NCBI RefSeq assembly: GCF_050789285.1 | Contig: NZ_JBOUVX010000001.1 | Coordinates: forward strand, 1,240,001 to 1,304,000 | DNA: 64,000 nt | Source of the DNA: CAVPWP01 sp050789285 | GTDB taxonomy: Bacteria; Pseudomonadota; Alphaproteobacteria; Rhodobacterales; Rhodobacteraceae | Direction: 5' to 3' | Shown here: in pieces, positions 34,353 to 41,453 of the stretch | Position numbering within the stretch: position 1 is the stretch's first letter | Layout of the letters: each line of letters begins with the position of its first letter | Translations under genes and position numbers: made by a program | The notes under the pieces: generated by a model | Seen by the model: only the letters and a program-made list of their open reading frames with translations | Database searches by the model: none | What the model was told of the DNA's origin: nothing

Positions 34353-35162
34353 TCACAGCGCCTGGCAGGCGGCGCGCGTCGCCTCGGCGCTTTCCCCGGC
34401 CAGAAGACGGGCCCACCGTTCACGTGGGAGGGCGCCAGAGACCACCGTGCGCCCCAGGACCGCGCCCGGCGTGCCGGCAAGGCCAAGAAGCTGGAAAAGC
34501 GCAAGGTTTCCGGCAAGCGCCGCGTCGACCTCGGGCGAACCGGCAAGGGCGGCCAGACGGGCCCCGTCAAGCCCGAGGCTGGCGCCCGTCCCGGCCAGCC
34601 AGGCCGGGTCGGGGGAGGGCGCGCTGCGCAGAAGGCGCGCGCGGAAGGCGGCTTCGGCGCCAAGGCGGCGGGCGGCCAGTGCGCCGCGCGCCGCGATCTC
34701 GGACGTCGGGCCGAGAAGCGGCAGATCGTGCCAGAACAGCGTCACGCGCCCGCCCTGCGCCCCGACCCAGCCGCGCACCTCGGGTTCGGTCCGCCGGCAG
34801 ACGGCGCAGTTGTGGTCGGTGAAGACCGCCAGCGGCACGCTATCGCCCGACCAGCCCGGAAACAGCGCGGCGCAGGGATCGGCGCGCACGGCCCTGTCCG
34901 CCGCTGCCCGTAGCGTGTCGGTCGCCGTCTCGGAGGCGGGCGTGCCAAGCCCCACGAAGGGGTCGAAGGCGCGCGTCAGGTCCGTTCCCTCGATCCGTCG
35001 AAACCCGGGCAGGCCGGGCAGAGGCTCAAGCGGCAAGGGCGCGAGACGCCGCAACAGCGGGGGAAGCACCGCCGCCGCGATCGCCAGTCCGGCCAGCACG
35101 GCCAGCGCGCCGCGCCGGCTGCGGGGTGGCCCCGACGGGGCAGGGGGGCGATCGCGCGTCAT
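34353..35162 (-). CDS. Membrane-anchored DsbA-like thioredoxin-fold protein
   Basis: A 269-residue protein with an N-terminal transmembrane anchor (ALAVLAGLAIAAAVLPPLL). The thioredoxin-fold redox site reads FTDHNCAVCRRTEP near residue 117 (CAVC), and the cis-Pro loop is probably GLAGTPGAVLG near 225. It fits DsbA/ScsC-type thiol-disulfide exchange in the periplasm. The ATG at 35162 is chosen because longer forms run through the upstream terminator. It lies 85 bp downstream of the DUF882 gene. Confidence 0.8.
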   Translation of the reverse strand: MTRDRPPAPSGPPRSRRGALAVLAGLAIAAAVLPPLLRRLAPLPLEPLPGLPGFRRIEGTDLTRAFDPFVGLGTPASETATDTLRAAADRAVRADPCAALFPGWSGDSVPLAVFTDHNCAVCRRTEPEVRGWVGAQGGRVTLFWHDLPLLGPTSEIAARGALAARRLGAEAAFRARLLRSAPSPDPAWLAGTGASLGLDGARLAALAGSPEVDAALAGNLALFQLLGLAGTPGAVLGRTVVSGALPRERWARLLAGESAEATRAACQAL

Positions 35163-35177
35163 GCGCCGGTGGTGCCA

Positions 35178-35210
35178 CAACGAAACGGGGCGGGAAAGTC
35201 CCCGCCCCGT
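35178..35210 (-). terminator. Rho-independent-like terminator
   Basis: A 10-bp GC stem (ACGGGGCGGG/CCCGCCCCGT) with a 6-nt loop, followed on the minus strand by TTTCGTT. It lies after the DUF882 gene and before the DsbA-like gene, so it should end or attenuate transcription from 35814. Confidence 0.55.
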
Positions 35211-35247
35211 CCTGCCGTCTGCTTGCCTGCCTGCCTTATCTTCCGGC

Positions 35248-35814
35248 CTAGCCGCCCCAAAGGCGAACCGGGCCACAATCCATGTGCACGAAGTTCGAAC
35301 GCGAATACTTGCCGACGCCGCCCGCCGAACAGGCGGCTGCGGCACGCGCCATCTGCTGGACCGAGCGCCCGCGCATCCTGAGGTCGGCCGCCTGGCCCTG
35401 CATGTGGAGCGAGTTGCGCGCCACGCCGCTTGACCGGCTGCGCAAAAGCGCGTTGGTCTCGGGCGAGCGATAGCCCGACAGCATCATGTAGGGTTCGTCC
35501 ACGTCGAGAAGGCTGTGTGCGGCGGCGAAGATATCCACCGCGCGGGTATCGATCTTGCGGACCTGGCCGGTGCGCCAGTCGCGCATGAAGCGGTTGATCT
35601 CGTCCAGGGCCTCGGGGATGTAGTCGCCGTCGATCCAGTAGATCGTGTCGATCCGTTCACCCGTTCGGCCGGAGGCCATGCTGATCCGCCGGATATCGCC
35701 CGCTCCCCGAAGGAAGCCGAAGGCATTTGCGTATGTCGGGGCAGCTGTTACGGCGGCTGCCGCGAAGATGCCAAGAAGTCCGCGCCGAGTCAGGCGTGAA
35801 TCGGTTTCTGTCAT
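35248..35814 (-). CDS. DUF882 (M15-like) peptidase protein
   Basis: A 188-residue exported protein with a Tat-like signal (LTRRGLLGIFAAAAVT). The body matches the DUF882/YcbK group related to peptidase M15: SGYRSPETNALL near residue 120, SLHMQGQAADLRM near 138 with the His and Asp of the zinc site, and NFVHMDCGPVR near the C-terminus. Such proteins are thought to cut peptidoglycan peptides. The opposite-strand neighbour is an L,D-transpeptidase, which supports a cell-wall role. Confidence 0.85.
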   Translation of the reverse strand: MTETDSRLTRRGLLGIFAAAAVTAAPTYANAFGFLRGAGDIRRISMASGRTGERIDTIYWIDGDYIPEALDEINRFMRDWRTGQVRKIDTRAVDIFAAAHSLLDVDEPYMMLSGYRSPETNALLRSRSSGVARNSLHMQGQAADLRMRGRSVQQMARAAAACSAGGVGKYSRSNFVHMDCGPVRLWGG

Positions 35815-36122
35815 GTCCCGTCGAGCGTCCTGTCGCCTACCTGTATGCGCCGCTTTCCGCAGCTTATTCGCCTCATCCCCAGGCGCATCCCGGGTATGAC
35901 ACAGACGGAATGCTCCACCAAGAGGCAGTTGCCTGCGAATAGTGCGCCCCCCGCGAAATCGGCGAAATCTCGCCCAACTTCGTCCTTAATGCCCTCGAAA
36001 GGTTAATTCGCGATGAGCGTTGCACGGATGCCAGACCCCGGAAACTTTCGCAGATGTGAGTGGACAGCGGCCGTTCGCGGCGACGAAACTTGCATTCGAA
36101 TACAGGCTTGAAGGGTGTTCCC
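35815..36122. other. Divergent promoter region
   Basis: Separates the DUF882 gene (minus) from the L,D-transpeptidase gene (plus). A short direct repeat of GCGAAATC occurs at about 35957-35974, and TTAATGCC/GGTTAATT lie near 35990-36008, but their spacing does not match a CtrA site. No promoter hexamers could be chosen with confidence. Confidence 0.35.
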
Positions 36123-37778
36123 ATGTCGTTCGCAACATGCGCGTCTTCCGATCGCCGCATGGCGCCCCGTTCCCCGCGCGGTGCGCTTGTGGCGCGCATC
36201 CTGGCGCTGGGGGCCGCGCTGATCCTTGCCGGGGTCGCGGCCGCGGCCTCGCCCTCGGCGGCGTTCCGGCAGGCGGTGGCCGAAGCCGCGGCGGGCGACC
36301 GCGACATCGCCGCCTTCTATCAGGCGGCCGATTACCAGCCGATCTGGACCGGGACCGGTCGCGAGGACCGGGCCCGGCGCGAGGCGCTGCTGCGCGCGGT
36401 CTCGGAGGCGGACGACCACGGTCTGCCCGAGGGTCGCTATGACGCCGACGACATCGCCGCCGCCATCCGCGCCGCGCGCAGCGAGTCCGATCTTGGCCGG
36501 CTCGAGGTCGACCTGAGCCGCGCCTTCCTGCGCTATGCCCGCGACGTTCAGACCGGCTTCATCACACCGGCCTCGGTCGACCCCGACATCGTGCGCGAAG
36601 TGCCGCTGCGCGACCGCCGCCAGCTTCTGCTGGCCTTCGCCGCCTCGACGCCCGACGCCTTCCTCAGGGCGCTGCCGCCGAAATCGCAGGAATACACCCG
36701 GCTGATGAAGGCCAAGTTCCAGCTTGAACGCACGCTGGGGCAGGGCGGCTGGGGCCCCACGGTCGAGGTGCGCGACACCCTGCGCCCCGGCGACCAGGGG
36801 CCGGGCGTCATCGCGCTGCGCAATCGCCTGATCGCGATGGGCTATCTCGGCCGCACGGCGACCACGGCCTTCGACGCCCGGATGCAATCGGCGGTGGCCG
36901 CGTTCCAGTCCGACCACGGGTTGACCGCCGACGGCGTCGCGGGGCCCTCGACAATCGCCGAACTCAACGTCCCGGTCGAGACACGCCTGGGCCAGGTCAT
37001 GGTCGCGATGGAACGCGAGCGCTGGATGAACACGCCCGAGGGCCGCGGCAAGACCCACATCTGGGTCAACCTGCCCGACTTTCACATGCAGCTTGTCGAC
37101 GACGGCAAGGTGACCTTCCAGACCCGCGCCGTGGTCGGCGAGAACCGCCTCGACAAGCACACGCCCGAGTTCTCGGACATGATGACCTACATGGAGGTGA
37201 ACCCGGACTGGACGGTGCCGCGTTCGATCCTGGCGCGGGACTATCTGCCGAAGTTCCAGGCGAACCCGAACGCGGCGCGCTATCTTCAGCTGATCGATTC
37301 CAGCGGCCGGCAGGTGTCGCGCGAGGCGATCGACTTCAGCCGCTACACCGCGCGCAACTTCCCCTTCACCGTGCGCCAGGCGCCGGGCGACGCCAACGCC
37401 CTTGGCCGGGTCAAGTTCATGTTCCCGAACCCGCACGCGATCTACCTGCACGACACGCCCGCCAAAGAGCTGTTCTCGCGCGAGGTGCGGGCCTATTCCT
37501 CGGGCTGCATCCGGCTGAACGATCCCTTCGATTTCGCCTACGAACTTCTGTCGCGGCAGATGGCGAACCCGAAGCCCTATTTCGACGGGATCCTCGCCAC
37601 CGGACGGCAGACCCGGGTCGATCTGGAAACGCCGATCCCGGTGCATCTGGTCTATCGCACGGCCTTCACCGACGCGAAGGGGCGCGTGCAGTACCGCCGC
37701 GACTTCTACGGGCGCGACGCCATGATCTGGGACGCGATGCGCGCCGCCGGGGTGGCGCTGCGCGCGGTTCGCAGCTAG
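36123..37778 (+). CDS. L,D-transpeptidase (YcbB/LdtD type)
   Basis: A 551-residue protein with an N-terminal signal/anchor (ILALGAALILAGVAAA). The order is an N-terminal scaffold, a peptidoglycan-binding domain near residues 215-280 (LRPGDQGPGVIALRNRL), then a YkuD catalytic domain with HDTPAKELF and the nucleophile in YSSGCIRLNDP near 460. It makes 3-3 cross-links in peptidoglycan. The start at 36123 has GAAGGG upstream; 36159 is an alternative. It is followed by a hairpin and lpxD. Confidence 0.88.
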   Translation: MSFATCASSDRRMAPRSPRGALVARILALGAALILAGVAAAASPSAAFRQAVAEAAAGDRDIAAFYQAADYQPIWTGTGREDRARREALLRAVSEADDHGLPEGRYDADDIAAAIRAARSESDLGRLEVDLSRAFLRYARDVQTGFITPASVDPDIVREVPLRDRRQLLLAFAASTPDAFLRALPPKSQEYTRLMKAKFQLERTLGQGGWGPTVEVRDTLRPGDQGPGVIALRNRLIAMGYLGRTATTAFDARMQSAVAAFQSDHGLTADGVAGPSTIAELNVPVETRLGQVMVAMERERWMNTPEGRGKTHIWVNLPDFHMQLVDDGKVTFQTRAVVGENRLDKHTPEFSDMMTYMEVNPDWTVPRSILARDYLPKFQANPNAARYLQLIDSSGRQVSREAIDFSRYTARNFPFTVRQAPGDANALGRVKFMFPNPHAIYLHDTPAKELFSREVRAYSSGCIRLNDPFDFAYELLSRQMANPKPYFDGILATGRQTRVDLETPIPVHLVYRTAFTDAKGRVQYRRDFYGRDAMIWDAMRAAGVALRAVRS

Positions 37779-37780
37779 AC

Positions 37781-37806
37781 CCGGGCCCGAAGACACACGG
37801 GCCCGG
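37781..37806 (+). promoter_or_regulatory. GC hairpin just upstream of lpxD
   Basis: A perfect 9-bp stem (CCGGGCCCG/CGGGCCCGG) with an 8-nt loop fills the gap between the transpeptidase stop and lpxD, ending 3 nt before the lpxD ATG. It occupies the place where a ribosome site would be. It could act as a weak terminator for the upstream gene or restrict lpxD translation. Confidence 0.45.
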
Positions 37807-37809
37807 ACC

Positions 37810-38901
37810 ATGGCATTCACCATCGAGGATATCGCGCGCGCGCTGGGGGCCACGGCCTATGGCCGGACGCAGCTTGCCGTGACCGGCGCGGCCGAACCCG
37901 CGGCGGCCGGGCCGGACGATCTTGCCCTGGCGATGACGCCCGAATACGCCGAGGGCCTGTCGCAGGGACGCGCCCGCGCGGCCGTGGTCTGGGACGGCGC
38001 AGACTGGCAGGGGCTGGGCCTTGAGGCCGCTCTGGTCGTGCACCGCCCGCGCTATGCCATGTCGGGGATCACGAAACTTTTCGATCCCGGCCCGGGAATC
38101 GCGCCGGGCATCCACCCCACCGCCGCCATCGATCCCACGGCCCGGATCGGCGCGGACGCGGCCATTGGCGCCTTCGTCAGCGTGGGGCCCGGCGCGCGGG
38201 TCGGCGCGCGGGCGCGCATCGCGGCCCATGCCTCGGTCGGGACCGGGGCAACGATCGGCGACGATGTCCTGCTGCTGGAAGGCGTGCGGGTCTGTCACCG
38301 CGTGAGCATCGGCGACCGCTTCATCGCCCAGCCCGGCGCGGTGATCGGGTCGGACGGGTTTTCCTTCGTCACGCCCGAACGCTCGTCGGTCGAGAAGGTG
38401 CGCGATACCTTGGGCGACCAGGGCGAGATCGTCGCGCAAAGCTGGACGCGCATTCATTCCATCGGCTCGGTCGTCATCGGCGACGACGTCGAGATCGGCG
38501 CGAACGCCGCGATCGACCGCGGCACCATCCGCGCCACGCGGATCGGATCGGGCTGCAAGTTCGACAACCTCGTGCACATCGGCCACAACGTGGTGGTCGG
38601 GCGCGACTGCGTCTTCGCCGGGCAGGTCGGCGTCGCGGGATCCTCGCGCATCGGCGACCGGGTCGTGCTGGGCGGGCAGTGCGGGGTGTCCGACAACATC
38701 TTCGTCGGCGACGACGTGGTGGCGGGCGGCGCCACCAAAATCTTCACCAACGCGCCCGCGGGCCGGGTCCTTCTGGGAAGCCCCGCGATGAAGATGGAGA
38801 CGCAGGTCGAGGCCTCGAAGAACATCCGTCGCCTGCCGCGGCTTTTCCGTCAGGTCGCCGAGCTTCAGAAAGCGGTTTCAAAGCTGCGCGAGAATGACTA
38901 G
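37810..38901 (+). CDS. lpxD: UDP-3-O-acylglucosamine N-acyltransferase LpxD
   Basis: A 363-residue lipid A enzyme that adds the second hydroxyacyl chain to UDP-3-O-acyl-glucosamine from an acyl-ACP. The N-terminal uridine-binding domain is followed by many hexapeptide repeats forming a left-handed beta-helix (GIHPTAAIDPTARIG onward), with the catalytic His in VHIGHNVVVG near residue 257, and a C-terminal helix (FRQVAELQKAV). No ribosome site is visible because a hairpin precedes the start. A carrier protein and ketosynthase gene follow. Confidence 0.92.
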   Translation: MAFTIEDIARALGATAYGRTQLAVTGAAEPAAAGPDDLALAMTPEYAEGLSQGRARAAVVWDGADWQGLGLEAALVVHRPRYAMSGITKLFDPGPGIAPGIHPTAAIDPTARIGADAAIGAFVSVGPGARVGARARIAAHASVGTGATIGDDVLLLEGVRVCHRVSIGDRFIAQPGAVIGSDGFSFVTPERSSVEKVRDTLGDQGEIVAQSWTRIHSIGSVVIGDDVEIGANAAIDRGTIRATRIGSGCKFDNLVHIGHNVVVGRDCVFAGQVGVAGSSRIGDRVVLGGQCGVSDNIFVGDDVVAGGATKIFTNAPAGRVLLGSPAMKMETQVEASKNIRRLPRLFRQVAELQKAVSKLREND

Positions 38902-38947
38902 ATCATCGGCAGCGTCAGCACAGCCGGGATCGGGCGGGACGAGAAGT

Positions 38948-39214
38948 ATGACGGACAGCGTTGCGGACAAGGTGATCGCCATCATCGCCGAGCAGGCGGT
39001 GCTCGAACCCTCCGACATCTCTTTCGATCAAAGCCCTGCCGACCTTGGCATCGACAGCCTTGGCATCGTCGAGGCGATCTTCGCCATCGAAGAGACCTTC
39101 GATATCCAAGTGCCCTTCAACGCCAACCAGCCCGAGACGTCGGAGTTCGACATCTCGTCGGTCGCCGCGATCATCCGTGCCGTCGAGGGGCTTGTCGCCG
39201 GGCAGAAGGCGTGA
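38948..39214 (+). CDS. Acyl carrier protein, specialised
   Basis: An 88-residue carrier protein with the phosphopantetheine Ser in LGIDSLGIVEAIFAIEE near residue 37. The second half (FDIQVPFNANQPETSEFDIS) differs from the housekeeping AcpP and is closer in style to lipid-A-dedicated carriers such as AcpXL. ATG 38948 is preferred to the upstream ATG at 38894, which lies inside lpxD. It is flanked by lpxD and a ketosynthase, so it probably carries lipid A acyl chains. Confidence 0.85.
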   Translation: MTDSVADKVIAIIAEQAVLEPSDISFDQSPADLGIDSLGIVEAIFAIEETFDIQVPFNANQPETSEFDISSVAAIIRAVEGLVAGQKA

Positions 39215-39224
39215 CGGTCCGCCG

Positions 39225-40433
39225 ATGAAGCGCGTCGTCATCACCGGGGCGGGCACGATCAACCCGCTTGGTCACAGCGTTCCCGCTACGATCGAGGCGA
39301 TGCGCGAAGGCCGTTGCGGGATCGCCGAGCTTGACATCCGCGACATCGACCGGCTGTCGATCAAGATCGGCGGGCAGGTCAAGGACTACGCGGCCGACAC
39401 CCATTTCAACCGCCAGCAGCAGGCCCTGTACGACCGGTTCACCCAGTTCACGCTTCTGGCCGCGCGCGAGGCGATCGGGCAGGCGGGACTTCAGTTCGCA
39501 GGCCAGCTGGCCGCCGAGGCGGGCGTCGTCTTCGGAACCTCGGGCGGCGGGCTGAACACCCAGGACGAGAATTACCGCGCGGTCTACGAGGAAGGGAAGA
39601 ACCGCGTCCATCCCTTCATCGTGCCGAAGCTGATGAACAACGCTGCGGCAAGCCACGTGTCGATGGAATGGAACCTCAAGGGCCCGTCCTTCACCGTGGC
39701 GACCGCCTGCGCGTCCTCGAACCACGCCATGGGCCTTGCCTTCCAGATCGTCCGCTCGGGCGCAAGCCGGGTGATGATCACCGGCGGATCGGAATCCATG
39801 CTCTGCTTCGGCGGCATCAAGGCCTGGGAAGGGCTGCGCGTGATGTCGAAGGACGCCTGCCGCCCGTTCAGCGCCACCCGCAACGGCATGGTGCAGGGCG
39901 AAGGCGCGGGCGTCTTCGTCTTCGAGGAGATGGAGCATGCGAAGGCCCGCGGCGCGGACATCCTGGCCGAGGTGGTGGGGTTCTCGATGACCTCGGACGC
40001 CGCCGATGTCGTGATGCCGTCGAAACAGGGGGCGGCGCGGGCCATCGCCGGGGCGCTGAAGGACGCGGGCCTTGCCCCCGAAGCGGTGGGCTACATCAAC
40101 GCCCATGGCACGGGGACGGCCGCCAACGACAAGACCGAATGCGCGGCGGTGGCCGATGTCTTCGGTCCTCACGCCGACCGGCTGATGATCTCGTCCACGA
40201 AGTCGATGCACGGTCACCTGATCGGCGGCACCGGCGCGGTCGAGCTTCTGGCCTGCATCATGGCGCTGCGGGATGGGATCATCCCGCCCACGATCGGCTA
40301 CGAAGAGCCGGACCCGGAATGCGCGCTTGACGTCGTTCCCAATGTGGCGCGCGAGGCGAAGGTCGACGTGGTGCTGTCGAACGCCTTCGCCTTCGGCGGC
40401 CTCAACGCGGTTCTCGCACTGCGGCGGGTCTGA
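39225..40433 (+). CDS. Beta-ketoacyl-ACP synthase, FabF type
   Basis: A 402-residue condensing enzyme. The Cys-His-His triad is visible: TACASSNHAMG near residue 165, NAHGTGTAANDKTE near 300 and KSMHGHLIGGTGAVE near 335. It starts 10 bp after the carrier protein stop. Together with lpxD and the carrier it resembles an acyl-elongation module for lipid A rather than the housekeeping fatty acid system; a separate fabF is expected elsewhere in the genome. The dedicated role is inference. Confidence 0.88.
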   Translation: MKRVVITGAGTINPLGHSVPATIEAMREGRCGIAELDIRDIDRLSIKIGGQVKDYAADTHFNRQQQALYDRFTQFTLLAAREAIGQAGLQFAGQLAAEAGVVFGTSGGGLNTQDENYRAVYEEGKNRVHPFIVPKLMNNAAASHVSMEWNLKGPSFTVATACASSNHAMGLAFQIVRSGASRVMITGGSESMLCFGGIKAWEGLRVMSKDACRPFSATRNGMVQGEGAGVFVFEEMEHAKARGADILAEVVGFSMTSDAADVVMPSKQGAARAIAGALKDAGLAPEAVGYINAHGTGTAANDKTECAAVADVFGPHADRLMISSTKSMHGHLIGGTGAVELLACIMALRDGIIPPTIGYEEPDPECALDVVPNVAREAKVDVVLSNAFAFGGLNAVLALRRV

Positions 40434-40454
40434 CGGCGCCGGTCGGTGCCGGTG

Positions 40455-41063
40455 TCACTGCGCCGCGGTGTTGGAATCGATCACGGCCTGGAAGCCGGCG
40501 GTGAAGCCCGCAAGCGACATCTTCAGCTCGACCCGCTGACCCGGCGCAGCTGCCGGAACGATCGTCACGGTCGCTTCCACGCCACGGCGCAGCGCCTCGA
40601 CCTCGGCCTCGGTCAGCCCGATACGAGAGAAGCAGCCGACCTGGCTGCAGAACGAGAACGGGTACTGTTTGGTCTCTGCGGCGTCGATGCCAAGGCGAAG
40701 CTGTTCGGTCAGAAGCGTCTCGAGCGGGGTGATGATCGTGGCGCCGGCGACGGCGGGGCCGCCGTCGGGGATATTGAACAGGCTGACTTCCGCGACCGAG
40801 TTGCCTTCGGCATCTACCAGCAGCTGATACAGCTGGCAGGGGTCGTTGCCTTCCTCGCTTTTCACGCAGCGCAGGTCCCAGTCGCCGAACTCGCCGGCGA
40901 CGTAAAGCTGCCCGACCGCGGGTTCGGCGGTCGAGCCCATCGACAGGTCGCTGCCCGCGGCCTGGCCTTCGGTGGGTTCGGGTGCGGCCTCCTGCGCGCC
41001 GGCCGCAAAGGCGGTGGCAGACAGGGCAAGGGCAAGGGTGACGGTTCGGATCAGCGCGCTCAT
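40455..41063 (-). CDS. IalB-family exported protein
   Basis: A 202-residue protein with a signal peptide (TLALALSATAFAAGAQEA). The mature part matches invasion-associated locus B proteins: FGDWDLRCVKSE near residue 65, a Cys pair in DPCQLYQ, and FCSQVGCFSRIGL near 145, suggesting two disulfides. The ATG at 41063 is chosen; longer frames pass through the small-RNA region. IalB proteins are periplasmic; their general function outside Bartonella is unclear. Confidence 0.85.
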   Translation of the reverse strand: MSALIRTVTLALALSATAFAAGAQEAAPEPTEGQAAGSDLSMGSTAEPAVGQLYVAGEFGDWDLRCVKSEEGNDPCQLYQLLVDAEGNSVAEVSLFNIPDGGPAVAGATIITPLETLLTEQLRLGIDAAETKQYPFSFCSQVGCFSRIGLTEAEVEALRRGVEATVTIVPAAAPGQRVELKMSLAGFTAGFQAVIDSNTAAQ

Positions 41064-41204
41064 CGGCTCGAAACCTCGTTGGTTGATTGCCGGGCAGATA
41101 CCATGGCGGGCCGGGGGTGTCAGGCCCCAATCCACAGCGTCAAGCGAACTCTCGCGCGCCCGTGATCGCGCGCGGGCCGATCCGCTCCTGGGCGCCCCGA
41201 CCCA

Positions 41205-41277
41205 GAAAAGAAAAGGGTCCCTTGCGGGACCCTTTTCCTGTTTTGGTTCTCCCTGCCGGACTGGCCGGCTCGTTATT
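41205..41277 (-). ncRNA. Candidate small RNA 1
   Basis: On the minus strand a strong promoter-like pair, TTGACC (41312-41307) and TAACGT (41289-41284), is separated by exactly 17 bp. About 7 nt downstream would begin a transcript that ends at an 11-bp stem (41211-41236, AAAAGGGTCCC/GGGACCCTTTT) followed by CTTTTC. The interval has no open frame and lies upstream of the IalB gene. A transcript of about 73 nt is predicted; it could alternatively be a leader with an attenuator for ialB. Confidence 0.45.
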
Positions 41278-41283
41278 GAGGGG

Positions 41284-41312
41284 ACGTTACGAAACTTGCA
41301 CCAAGCGGTCAA
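41284..41312 (-). promoter_or_regulatory. Promoter-like hexamers for candidate RNA
   Basis: TTGACC and TAACGT with 17-bp spacing on the minus strand. This is among the best sigma-70-like pairs I noticed in the window. It reads towards the hairpin at 41211-41236. Confidence 0.4.
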
Positions 41313-41340
41313 CCGCCAGAAGCATCCCATTGCCAATATA

Positions 41341-41373
41341 CGAAAAAGGGCCGTGCCCCGAGGGAGCACGGCC
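41341..41373 (-). terminator. Rho-independent terminator, possible end of small RNA 2
   Basis: An 8-bp stem (GGCCGTGC/GCACGGCC) followed on the minus strand by CTTTTTCG. Nothing coding is transcribed into it on that strand, since the HerA-like gene runs the other way, so it probably ends a short RNA starting within 41374-41460. The sequence just before it shares CCCTG-C-GACTGGCCG with the small RNA 1 interval in inverted orientation. Confidence 0.45.
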
Positions 41374-41453
41374 AGTCTGACAGGGAGGAAGTTGCCCGGA
41401 ACCAACCCCGATTCCGGACGACTTCCACTCTGGCAGAGAAAGGTTAACAAGCT

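Noticed and set aside
35990..36008. TTAA...TTAA pair upstream of the transpeptidase as a CtrA site
   Set aside because: The spacer is 13 nt, not the 7 nt required by the consensus.
36003..37853. A 616-codon minus-strand frame antisense to the L,D-transpeptidase
   Set aside because: Shadow frame; no motifs, while the plus strand encodes the YkuD catalytic site.
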